Shown: positions 44,274 through 51,974 of the stretch, piece by piece
Numbering within the stretch: position 1 is the first letter of the stretch
How the letters are laid out: each line of letters begins with the position of its first letter
The notes under the pieces: generated by a model
What the model was told of the DNA's origin: nothing
Databases searched by the model: none
The model's input: only the letters and a program-made list of their open reading frames with translations
Position numbers and translations under genes: made by a program
From: Mycobacterium kyorinense
Lineage (GTDB): Bacteria; Actinomycetota; Actinomycetes; Mycobacteriales; Mycobacteriaceae
Assembly (NCBI RefSeq): GCF_001672775.1
Contig: NZ_LZKJ01000144.1
Coordinates: forward strand, 1-64,000
DNA: 64,000 bases
Direction: 5' to 3'

Positions 44274-44573
44274 ATGTCGTTCGTGACCACACAGCCGGCG
44301 GCGTTGGCCTCGGCGGCCGGCAAGCTGCAGGACGTCGGCGCCGCGATCAGCACCCAGAACGCGGCTGCGGCCGCCCCGATCACCGGGGTGGTCCCGGCGG
44401 CCGCCGACGAGGTCTCGGCCCTGACCGCGACGCAATTCGCTGCGCACGCGCAGATGTACCAAGCCATCAGCGCACAGGCCCAGGCCATTCACGAGATGTT
44501 CGTGAACACACTGAGCATTAGCGCAGAGTCGTACGCGGCCACCGACGCCGCGAACGCGGCCTCGGCCGGCTAG
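44274..44573 (+). CDS. PE family protein (second cassette)
   Basis: 99 aa, PE domain only, beginning MSFVTTQPAALASAAG. A YAATD type VII signal lies near the C-terminus. The strong AGGAGA Shine-Dalgarno matches that of the PE gene at 1416. It should dimerise with the PPE protein 10 bp downstream. Confidence 0.94.
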   Translation: MSFVTTQPAALASAAGKLQDVGAAISTQNAAAAAPITGVVPAAADEVSALTATQFAAHAQMYQAISAQAQAIHEMFVNTLSISAESYAATDAANAASAG

Positions 44574-44583
44574 GGAGCCGGTA

Positions 44584-45771
44584 GTGCTCGGACTGGACTT
44601 CGGTGGCCTGCCACCAGAGATCAACTCCGCCAGGATCTATGCGGGTCCGGGCCCGGAGTCGATGCTGTTCGCCGCGACGGCCTGGGATGGGCTGGCGGCC
44701 GAATTGCAGAATGCGGCGTCGTCGTACTACACCGTGATCTCGCGACTGACCAGCGGACCGTGGCTGGGGCCCGCGTCGGCGTCGATCGCCGGCGCCTCCA
44801 CGCCGTACGCGGCGTGGATAACCACGATCGCCGCGCAGGCCGAGCACGCGGCAAGCCAGGCGCGGGCGGCGGCCGACGCCTACGATTCGGTGTTTGCCAT
44901 GACGGTGCCGCCCGGAGTGGTTGCCGCCAACCGAGCTCAGTTGATCTCGCTGATGGCGACGAACTTCTTCGGTCAAAACTCGGGGGCCATCGCAGCTGTG
45001 GAGGCCCAATACGGGGAGATGTGGGCCCAGGACGCCGCAGCGATGTACGGCTACGCCGCAAATTCCGCCGCCGCTTCGAAGCTGACCCCGTTCACGTCAC
45101 CACCGCAGACCACCAATCCGGTGGGTGTTGCCCAGCAGGGCACTGCGGTCGCCCAGGCCACCGGTACCGCCACGACCCAGCAGTCCTCGCTGTCGTCGCT
45201 GGTGTCCTCGATTCCCAATGCACTCCAGCAACTTTCATCGCCTGCCTCCCCAACCGCGACGTCCGCCGAGGTCACCACCCCGTGGGGCACACTGCTGGGT
45301 GGCGGGTCGACGGGGCTCTCCGGAATCACCGAGCAGTGGCCCAGCTTGCTGCCGGGCTATTTGATGGTGTCGGCGACGCCGCTCTACGCGCTCTCCAGCG
45401 TGCTCGGCATGGCGCAAACGTTGCAGGGTCTGACGACCGCCGGCGCATGGGAGGCCGCCGAAGGCGCGGTCGGGGCGCTCGAGTCCGCGGTTCCGGGAGT
45501 TTTCGCCGGCGTTGGCCAGGCCGCTGCGCTGGGCCCGTTGTCGGTGCCGCAGACCTGGGCAGCGGCGGTCCAGACCGGCACGCTGACATCTGTGGGCACC
45601 CCGGTGTCCGGCATCGGCGCGGGCGCCCCAGCCGCGGCACCGCCGAGCCTATTAGGCGGCTTGCCGCGCGGAATGCCCGTCGGGGCGACCGCGACCCCCG
45701 GTCCCAAATATGGGCTCGTGCACACCGTCATGGCCCGACCGCCTTCCGCCGGCTACGGCGGTGTCATATGA
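44584..45771 (+). CDS. PPE family protein (PPE-SVP type, second cassette)
   Basis: 395 aa, GTG start. PPE domain about 1-175 ([16 protein letters not shown]...[32 protein letters not shown]). The C-terminal part has SVPQTW near residue 320, the SVP mark. It is a paralog of the PPE at 33-1382, closest in the N-terminal domain. The order PE-PPE-esx-esx is that of ESX-5-linked cassettes. Exported with the upstream PE. Confidence 0.94.
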   Translation: MLGLDFGGLPPEINSARIYAGPGPESMLFAATAWDGLAAELQNAASSYYTVISRLTSGPWLGPASASIAGASTPYAAWITTIAAQAEHAASQARAAADAYDSVFAMTVPPGVVAANRAQLISLMATNFFGQNSGAIAAVEAQYGEMWAQDAAAMYGYAANSAAASKLTPFTSPPQTTNPVGVAQQGTAVAQATGTATTQQSSLSSLVSSIPNALQQLSSPASPTATSAEVTTPWGTLLGGGSTGLSGITEQWPSLLPGYLMVSATPLYALSSVLGMAQTLQGLTTAGAWEAAEGAVGALESAVPGVFAGVGQAAALGPLSVPQTWAAAVQTGTLTSVGTPVSGIGAGAPAAAPPSLLGGLPRGMPVGATATPGPKYGLVHTVMARPPSAGYGGVI

Positions 45772-45822
45772 AAACCCCGTCGGCCCAAGCTGTTCCGATG
45801 GCCACACCGTAAGGAGAGTTCC

Positions 45823-46119
45823 ATGACCACTCGGTTTATGACCGACCCGCACGCCATGCGCGACATGGCCGGCCGCTTTGACGTGCACGCCCAAACCGTC
45901 GAAGACGAAGCCCGCAAGATGTGGGCGTCGAGCCAAAACATCGCCGGAGCCGGCTGGAGCGGAACCGCCCAGGCCACCTCCTACGACACCATGGGCCAGA
46001 TGAACACCGCGTTTCGCAACATCGTCAACATGCTCCACGGCGTACGCGACGGGCTAATCCGCGACGCCAACAACTACGAGCAACAAGAACAAGCATCCCA
46101 GCAGATCCTGAGCAGCTAG
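45823..46119 (+). CDS. WXG100 protein, EsxJ/K/M/P/W-like
   Basis: 98 aa, nearly the same as the M. tuberculosis EsxJ group, with the characteristic QILSS C-terminus. WxG turn in GAGWSGTAQ; YxxxE-type signal in YEQQEQA. CFP-10-like partner of the following Esx protein; the pair is secreted as a helical heterodimer, in M. tuberculosis by ESX-5. AAGGAG upstream of the ATG. Confidence 0.94.
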   Translation: MTTRFMTDPHAMRDMAGRFDVHAQTVEDEARKMWASSQNIAGAGWSGTAQATSYDTMGQMNTAFRNIVNMLHGVRDGLIRDANNYEQQEQASQQILSS

Positions 46120-46130
46120 GAGAACCCGCC

Positions 46131-46415
46131 ATGACCATCAACTACCAATTCGGCGATGTCGATGCCCACGGCGCGCTGATCCGCGCCCAGGCCGCCTCCC
46201 TGGAAGCCGAACACCAAGCCATCATCCGCGATGTGCTTGCCGCCGGCGACTTTTGGGGCGGCGCAGGCTCGGTGGCCTGCCAGGAATTCATCACCCAGCT
46301 GGGCCGCAACTTCCAAGTCATCTACGAACAAGCCAACGCCCACGGCCAAAAAGTCCAAACCGCCGGCAACAACATGGCCAGCACCGACTCCGCCGTCGGC
46401 TCCAGCTGGGCCTGA
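46131..46415 (+). CDS. WXG100 protein, EsxI/L/N/O/V-like
   Basis: 94 aa starting MTINYQFGDVDAHGA, with WxG turn in GDFWGGAGS and the group-typical GNNMASTDSAVGSSWA end. ESAT-6-like partner of the preceding protein. TAGGAGAACCCGCC precedes the ATG at 46131, which is chosen over a longer open frame overlapping the upstream gene. It ends 36 bp before the promoter element of the polysaccharide operon. Confidence 0.94.
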   Translation: MTINYQFGDVDAHGALIRAQAASLEAEHQAIIRDVLAAGDFWGGAGSVACQEFITQLGRNFQVIYEQANAHGQKVQTAGNNMASTDSAVGSSWA

Positions 46416-46450
46416 ACAGAACAAACCATACGTCGCTAATTGCTTTCCAA

Positions 46451-46473
46451 ATCATTCCTAAAGTATGTAGTGT
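46451..46473 (+). promoter_or_regulatory. Promoter element shared with the PE-PPE-esx cassette (copy 2)
   Basis: ATCATTC, five bases, GTATGTAGTGT. TAGTGT (46468-46473) fits the TANNNT -10 consensus and lies 7 nt before an ATG at 46481. It is the only promoter-like sequence seen ahead of the plus-strand polysaccharide operon. Confidence 0.55.
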
Positions 46474-46480
46474 GGGAGTC

Positions 46481-46543
46481 ATGCCAAAGATCAACTCGCG
46501 CAGCAGTTTCCGCGCCCGCAACCACCTCATCGCCGCCTCATGA
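46481..46543 (+). CDS. Putative 20-aa leader peptide coupled to the cytidylyltransferase
   Basis: An ATG 7 nt after the -10 box opens a 20-codon frame starting MPKINSRSS, basic and rich in Arg/Ser. Its TGA overlaps the ATG of the next gene (ATGA). The next gene has no Shine-Dalgarno of its own, so ribosomes arriving through this leaderless peptide may be needed. Alternatively the short frame is fortuitous. Confidence 0.45.
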   Translation: MPKINSRSSFRARNHLIAAS

Positions 46544-47337
46544 AGGTCGTGCTGTTCTGCGGCGGCTACGGCATGCGGATGCGTACCGCGGAGGACGATG
46601 TCATACCCAAGCCGCTGCAACTGGTCGGACCGCGGCCGCTGCTATGGCACGTGATGCGGTACTACGCACACTTCGGACACCGGGAGTTCGTGCTGTGTCT
46701 CGGCTACGGCGGCGAAAAGATCAAGGACTTCTTCCTCCGTTACCGCGAGACCGAGTCCAATGACTTCGTCATTCGGGCCGGCCGGGTCGAGTTGCTCGAT
46801 TCCGACATCTCCGATTGGACGATCACCTTCGTTGACACCGGCCTCGAGTCGCCGATCGGCGAGCGGTTGCGCCGGGTGCGCCAATTCCTCGGCGACGACG
46901 AATATTTCCTGGCGAACTATGCCGACGTCCTGACCGACGCTCCACTCGACGACATCATCAACCGTGTCACCCGCAGTGATGCCATGGCTTCGATGCTGAT
47001 CGTCCCGCCGCAATCGTCGTTCCACTGTGTGGACATCGCTTCCGATGGCGACATCAAAGAGATCGCCCCGGTCACGAAGTTTCCCATTTGGGTCAACGGC
47101 GGTTATTTCGTGCTTCGCCGGGAGGTGATCGATCTGATCCCGGAGAACGGCGACTTGGTCGGCGATGCATGCATGACATTGGCCGGCACCGGCCGGTTGA
47201 TCGGTTACCGCCACGACGGCTTTTGGAAACCAGCCGACACGTTCAAAGAACGCGCCGAACTCGACGCCGACTACAACAGGGGAGTCCGGCCCTGGATGGT
47301 GTGGGATCCGCCGCAGCGGCGGGACCGCACGGCATGA
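46540..47337 (+). CDS. Sugar-1-phosphate nucleotidyltransferase, RfbF (glucose-1-P cytidylyltransferase)-like
   Basis: 265 aa. The N-terminal nucleotide-binding loop VVLFCGGYGMRMRTAEDDVIPKPLQLVG and FVLCLGYGGEKIKDFFLRY follow the RfbF pattern; VNGGYFVLRREVIDLI and WKPADTFKERAELD complete it. It would make CDP-glucose or a related NDP-sugar as the first committed precursor. First structural gene of the plus operon; overlaps the deacetylase by 4 bp. No gene here is an obvious CDP-glucose 4,6-dehydratase, so the activated sugar is uncertain. Confidence 0.82.
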   Translation: MKVVLFCGGYGMRMRTAEDDVIPKPLQLVGPRPLLWHVMRYYAHFGHREFVLCLGYGGEKIKDFFLRYRETESNDFVIRAGRVELLDSDISDWTITFVDTGLESPIGERLRRVRQFLGDDEYFLANYADVLTDAPLDDIINRVTRSDAMASMLIVPPQSSFHCVDIASDGDIKEIAPVTKFPIWVNGGYFVLRREVIDLIPENGDLVGDACMTLAGTGRLIGYRHDGFWKPADTFKERAELDADYNRGVRPWMVWDPPQRRDRTA

Positions 47338-47996
47338 TCTCACTGAGGCCGTCGAACCTCACGTCGGTTGCCGCCATCGGGGCGCACTGTGATGACATCG
47401 TCATCGGCGCAGGCGCCACGTTGCTTGAGATCGCGCGTCGCAATCCCGATGTCGTCGTGCATGCCCTGGTACTCACCGGCGGGGGCAGTGAGCGCGAGAT
47501 CGAGGAAAAGAACGCCTTCGCGGCGCTATGTCCCTCGCTCGACGTGCGATTGACGGTGACCGACCTGCCGGACGGCCGGCTCCCCCAACACTGGGCGACG
47601 GTGAAGCAACATCTGGCCGATTTCCGTCGCGGCTGCCAGCCGGATCTGGTGCTGGGCCCCCAGCGCGCCGATCATCACCAGGATCACCGGCTGCTTGCCG
47701 AGTTGATACCGACCGAGTTTCGCGACCACCTCACCCTCGGTTACGAGATTCTCAAATGGGAGTCCGACTTGCCCAATCCTTCGGTGTACGTGCCGGTTTC
47801 CGCTCAAACCGCACACCGGAAAGCCGCGGTGCTGACGGAGTGCTATCCCTCGCAATCGGGCCGTGACTGGTTCGACGACGAGGCCTTCATGGGCCTGTTG
47901 CGCGTTCGCGGCGTGCAATGCCGCGCGCGGTTCGCCGAAGCCTTCACCGTCACGAAGTCCGTGCTCCAACCCGGCGACATGCAGTCACCCAACTAA
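47334..47996 (+). CDS. PIG-L/LmbE family deacetylase
   Basis: 220 aa from the ATG overlapping the cytidylyltransferase stop. Zinc motif AIGAHCDDIVIGAG (AHxDD in place of PHPDDE) and HHQDHR. Relatives (MshB, LmbE, PIG-L) remove acetyl groups from N-acetylated sugars. In this operon it probably acts on a sugar nucleotide or lipid-linked intermediate; the substrate is unproven. Confidence 0.85.
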   Translation: MISLRPSNLTSVAAIGAHCDDIVIGAGATLLEIARRNPDVVVHALVLTGGGSEREIEEKNAFAALCPSLDVRLTVTDLPDGRLPQHWATVKQHLADFRRGCQPDLVLGPQRADHHQDHRLLAELIPTEFRDHLTLGYEILKWESDLPNPSVYVPVSAQTAHRKAAVLTECYPSQSGRDWFDDEAFMGLLRVRGVQCRARFAEAFTVTKSVLQPGDMQSPN

Positions 47997-48038
47997 CCGG
48001 CCAGCCGCCGCGTCACCACGACAAAGAAGGGACTGACA

Positions 48039-49082
48039 TTGCGAGTGCTGGTCACCGGGACCGAAGGCTATCTGGGCTGCCTTGTGGCCCCAGCGCTTTT
48101 CGACGACGGCCACGATGTGGTCGGACTGGACACCGGATACTACAAGGCCGGCTGGCTCTGCCCGGCTCACCTCACCGACAGCCCGAACAGCGCTGTGCCG
48201 CTGACCGTCGTGCGCGACATCCGCGACGTCACCGTCGACGATCTGCGCGGGTTCGATGCTGTCGTGCACCTGGCCGAGCTGAGCAACGATCCGATCGGCG
48301 ACCTCATCGGCGATGTGACGTTCGATGTGAATCATCGCGGCAGCGTGCATTTGGCACACTGCGCCAAACAGGCCGGCGTCAACCGGTTTATCTATATGTC
48401 GTCGTGCAGCGTCTACGGGATCGCCGAGGGCACCGTCGATGAGACCAGTCCGATCAACCCGATGACGCCATACGCCAAATGCAAGGCGCTGGTCGAACGA
48501 GACCTGGCCGCGATGGCCGACGACGATTTCTCACCGGCCTTCCTGCGCAACGCCACCGCGTTCGGCGCCTCCCCGCGGATGCGATTCGACATCGTGCTGA
48601 ACAACTTGGCAGGACTCGCCTGGACCGAACACCGCATCGCGATGACCAGTGACGGCACGCCATGGCGGCCGCTGGTCCATGCTCTCGATATCGCACAGGC
48701 GATCGGTTGCGCACTACGGGCCGATCGCCAAACCGTACACAACCTGGTGGTCAATGTCGGCACCGACGACAACAACCTGACCGTGCGTGAGATCGCCGAA
48801 GCGGTCAGCGCCGAGTTTCCCGGCTGCGACCTCACTTTCGGTTCGCCTAGCGGAGACAACCGCAGCTACCGCGTGGCCTTCGGCAAGATCCACCAGCTAT
48901 TCGGTGACTTTCGTGCGCGCTGGGATGTGGCAGCCGGCGCCGCCCAACTACATCGGGTGTTCGACACGATCGCGATGGAGCCGGAGACATTCCATGGCCG
49001 CGGCCATACCCGCCTCAAACAAATCGAATACCTGCTCAAGACCGGGCAGGTTGATCAGCGCTTGTTCTGGACGGAGGTCTGA
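48039..49082 (+). CDS. NAD-dependent sugar epimerase/dehydratase
   Basis: 347 aa, TTG start with an AAGAAGG upstream. Extended SDR: cofactor loop VTGTEGYLG, SSCSVYG and catalytic PYAKCK (YxxxK). It may do 4-epimerisation, 4,6-dehydration or 4-ketoreduction of the NDP-sugar; active-site type cannot be decided by eye. The next gene starts at the base after its stop. Confidence 0.85.
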   Translation: MRVLVTGTEGYLGCLVAPALFDDGHDVVGLDTGYYKAGWLCPAHLTDSPNSAVPLTVVRDIRDVTVDDLRGFDAVVHLAELSNDPIGDLIGDVTFDVNHRGSVHLAHCAKQAGVNRFIYMSSCSVYGIAEGTVDETSPINPMTPYAKCKALVERDLAAMADDDFSPAFLRNATAFGASPRMRFDIVLNNLAGLAWTEHRIAMTSDGTPWRPLVHALDIAQAIGCALRADRQTVHNLVVNVGTDDNNLTVREIAEAVSAEFPGCDLTFGSPSGDNRSYRVAFGKIHQLFGDFRARWDVAAGAAQLHRVFDTIAMEPETFHGRGHTRLKQIEYLLKTGQVDQRLFWTEV

Positions 49083-49628
49083 GTGAAGTACACACCCACT
49101 GATGTCGTAGGGGTGACCATCATCGACATCGAACCGCACCGTGACCATCGCGGGTTCTTCTCACGGTCGTTCTGTGTCGACGAGTTCGCCAAATACGGCT
49201 TGGATGTGACTGTCGCGCAGACAAGCATCTCCTACAACTACGCGCGCGGAACCCTTCGGGGTCTGCACCGCCAGGCGCCACCGTATGCGGAGGCCAAGCT
49301 GGTGCGCTGTACCCGGGGCGCCATCGTCGACGTTGCCGTCGACGTACGGCCTCAATCACCCACCTACGGCAAGCACGTGATGGTGCACCTCACCGCCGAC
49401 AACCACCGAGCGTTGTTCCTGCCGCCCTACGTCGCACACGGGCTGCAAACACTCTCCGACGACACCGAGGTCCTCTATCAAGCCAGCGGCGCCCACGCGC
49501 CCGCCGGTGAGCAGGGATTCCGTTGGGACGACCCGGAATTTGCCGTTGCGTGGCCGCTACCGGTCACAGTCATCTCCGAAAAGGACGCCAGTTGGCCGTT
49601 TGTCAGCCCGGCGAGCACGGCATCGTGA
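49083..49628 (+). CDS. dTDP-4-dehydrorhamnose 3,5-epimerase (RmlC)-like
   Basis: 181 aa, GTG start. Cupin fold with RDHRGFFSRSF, NYARGTLRGLHRQAPPYAEAKLVRC (catalytic His in GLH) and VDVRPQSPTYGKH. RmlC homologs epimerise 4-keto-6-deoxy sugars at C3/C5; in C-methyl-sugar pathways only one centre is changed. Its context with C-methyltransferases favours a branched deoxysugar. Confidence 0.87.
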   Translation: MKYTPTDVVGVTIIDIEPHRDHRGFFSRSFCVDEFAKYGLDVTVAQTSISYNYARGTLRGLHRQAPPYAEAKLVRCTRGAIVDVAVDVRPQSPTYGKHVMVHLTADNHRALFLPPYVAHGLQTLSDDTEVLYQASGAHAPAGEQGFRWDDPEFAVAWPLPVTVISEKDASWPFVSPASTAS

Positions 49629-49647
49629 TCAGGCGCAGAGGGCGGCC

Positions 49648-50457
49648 ATGACGGCCGGCACGTCGACGGCCACGGTACGGATGGTGGTCAGCGGCAGCAT
49701 CGTCGAGCGCCGCGAGGCCCGCGAGGTGCTGTCGATCATCGAGTCGCGGCTGCAATCGAGCTCCGCTGCCGGCTTGGCCATCGGCTCGGTAAACCTCGAT
49801 CACCTGCATCATTTTCGAAAACTCGCTGCGGCGCCCCGCGGGCGATTGGAATGGCTTCTACTGGCCGACGGAATGCCGATCGCGTGGCGCGGCCGGCTGC
49901 TCACCACGGGTGGGTGGCCCCGCATCACCGGCGCTGACTTGCTGCCTGAAGTATTAGCGCTTGCCGAATCGACGGGTCGACGAGTGGGCTTCTTCGGCGG
50001 CAGTCCGGAAACCCATCGCCGTCTGGCCGGCTACCTGGCGGACCACTTTTCGGCGCTGGCCATCTCAGGGACGTGGGCGCCGGAGGCGGCAGAGATAGCG
50101 TCGTGCTCTGACCGGCTCACCGCGGCCATCCGTGCTGCCCGCACCGACATCCTCATTGTCAGCCTCGGCAAGCCACGTCAGGAGCAATGGGTCGACCAGT
50201 ACGGACTCGACTCCGGGGCAAAGGTTTTCCTGGTGTGCGGCGGCGCGATCGACTTTTTGGCCGGCCAGACCCGGCGCGCGCCCGACTGGATGCAAAATGC
50301 CGGCCTGGAATGGTTCTTCCGGTTAACCCACGAGCCGCGGCGGTTGGCCCGCCGCTACCTAGTGCACGGCCCGATCTCGTTACTACGGGCGGGACGCGCC
50401 CAACTCATCCGCTACCCCGGGGCTTACTACGCCGAGACCGCGGGCGGATCGCCATGA
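49648..50457 (+). CDS. WecG/TagA/CpsF family glycosyltransferase
   Basis: 269 aa. Family features: LLLADGMPIAWRGRLL, VGFFGGSPETHRRLAGYL, DILIVSLGKPRQEQW and AGQTRRAPDWMQNAGLEWFFRLTHEPRRLARRYL. These enzymes add the second sugar to an undecaprenyl-linked first sugar. The ATG at 49648 is chosen, with AGAGGG upstream. It overlaps the next gene, which should make the acceptor, by 4 bp. Confidence 0.9.
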   Translation: MTAGTSTATVRMVVSGSIVERREAREVLSIIESRLQSSSAAGLAIGSVNLDHLHHFRKLAAAPRGRLEWLLLADGMPIAWRGRLLTTGGWPRITGADLLPEVLALAESTGRRVGFFGGSPETHRRLAGYLADHFSALAISGTWAPEAAEIASCSDRLTAAIRAARTDILIVSLGKPRQEQWVDQYGLDSGAKVFLVCGGAIDFLAGQTRRAPDWMQNAGLEWFFRLTHEPRRLARRYLVHGPISLLRAGRAQLIRYPGAYYAETAGGSP

Positions 50458-51968
50458 CCTCGTTGGTATCCAAACCGCTGACGGGCCGGGCGCATTCCTC
50501 GGCGGTCGACCAATGCCCGGCCGCGACAACCGGCGTCGCCGCTCGGCATTGGCAGCACCGGTATGCCACCTCGCTGCGTATCACCGACTCGATCATCGTC
50601 TTCGCCTCGGTCATGCTTGCCCAATACATCAGGTTCGGGGAATCGCCAGATACGTCGGGCTACCCGGGTCAGCTGATGACGCTGTTCTCGTTGCTCTTTG
50701 CCGCGCTGTGGATGTCGTCGATCGCGGTGTTTCATACCAGGTCATCCCGCATCATCGGAGCCGGCATCGACGAGTACCGACGGATCGCCAGCGCGTCATT
50801 CTGGACGTTCGGCATCATCGCCATGGCGACGCTGCTGGCCAAAATCGACCTGGCCCGAGGGTATTTGGCGGTCGCACTGCCAGTCGGCACTGTCGGATTG
50901 CTGACGAGCCGCAACGTGTGGCGCCGGTATATCTCGCGTCAGCGGGCGCGTGGCAAGTACCAGACGATGGTCGTGGCGATCGGCGACCGTCCCGGAGTCT
51001 CCCATCTGGCACGTGAACTCATGCGCAATCCCAGGGACGGCTACGTCGTCGTCGGCGCCGGCATCCCAGGTTATGGACCGTCGCGCGGCAAGAAGCTCGT
51101 AGTGCATGGTCGCGAAATCCCGATCCTCGGCGATGAGACCCACGCGCTGGCGGCGATACCCCGGTGCGGTGCCGACACCGTTGCCGTGACTGGAACGGAG
51201 CGTTTCGGGGCGCGCGGCATCCGGCAGTTGATGTGGCGGCTGGAGCCCATGGACGTCGATCTCGTTGTCTCACCGGGAGTCATGGACGTCGCCGAATCCC
51301 GGCTGGCTCTGCGGCCGGTAGCCGGGTTCCCGCTGTTGCACGTCGAAAAGCCGCAATACCAGGGCGCCAAATCGTTCGAGAAGCGGATCTTCGACTTCTG
51401 CTTTTCGCTGGCCGCGCTGGCCGCAACGCTGCCATTGCTCCTCGTGGCGACCGCGGCGATCAAACTGACCAGCAGAGGCCCGGCGTTCTATCGGTCCGAG
51501 CGAATCGGACTGGACGGCAAGCCTTTCACGATGTTGAAGTTCCGCACCATGGTGCACGGCGCCGACACCCAGCTCGACCGGCTGTTGCCGATGAACGAAA
51601 GCGTGGGCGGCATGCTGTTCAAGATCCGCCGCGATCCACGGGTCACACCTGTCGGCAGAGTCCTGCGAAGATTCAGCATCGACGAACTGCCGCAATTCAT
51701 CAACGTACTGAAGCAGGACATGAGCGTCGTCGGCCCACGACCACCGTTGAGACGCGAGGTAGAAAACTACGACGGCGAAGTCAGGCGGCGGCTGCTGGTA
51801 AAACCCGGCGTGACGGGGCTGTGGCAAGTCAGCGGCCGGTCAGATCTCTCCTGGGAGGAATCCGTTCGGCTGGATCTCTCATATGTCGACAACTGGTCAA
51901 TGGCCGGCGATCTGCTGATTATCGCCCGCACCCTCAAAGCCGTCTTCGGCCGCGACGGAGCGTACTGA
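50454..51968 (+). CDS. Polyprenyl-phosphate sugar phosphotransferase (WbaP/CpsE-type)
   Basis: 504 aa. Several N-terminal membrane helices (about 40-155), a nucleotide-binding-like middle domain, a further helix (about 315-340) and the bacterial sugar transferase domain: KRIFDFCFSLAAL, GPAFYRSERIGLDGKPFTMLKFRTM, RRFSIDELPQFINVLKQDMSVVGPRPP. It transfers sugar-1-phosphate to the polyprenyl carrier and so starts the repeat unit. Confidence 0.94.
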   Translation: MTSLVSKPLTGRAHSSAVDQCPAATTGVAARHWQHRYATSLRITDSIIVFASVMLAQYIRFGESPDTSGYPGQLMTLFSLLFAALWMSSIAVFHTRSSRIIGAGIDEYRRIASASFWTFGIIAMATLLAKIDLARGYLAVALPVGTVGLLTSRNVWRRYISRQRARGKYQTMVVAIGDRPGVSHLARELMRNPRDGYVVVGAGIPGYGPSRGKKLVVHGREIPILGDETHALAAIPRCGADTVAVTGTERFGARGIRQLMWRLEPMDVDLVVSPGVMDVAESRLALRPVAGFPLLHVEKPQYQGAKSFEKRIFDFCFSLAALAATLPLLLVATAAIKLTSRGPAFYRSERIGLDGKPFTMLKFRTMVHGADTQLDRLLPMNESVGGMLFKIRRDPRVTPVGRVLRRFSIDELPQFINVLKQDMSVVGPRPPLRREVENYDGEVRRRLLVKPGVTGLWQVSGRSDLSWEESVRLDLSYVDNWSMAGDLLIIARTLKAVFGRDGAY

Positions 51969-51974
51969 GCGACT

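Noticed and set aside
36926..46539. Prophage or insertion sequence explaining the accessory region
   Set aside because: I see no transposase, integrase, terminal repeats or tRNA-associated attachment site; the accessory genes appear without mobile-element marks inside this window.
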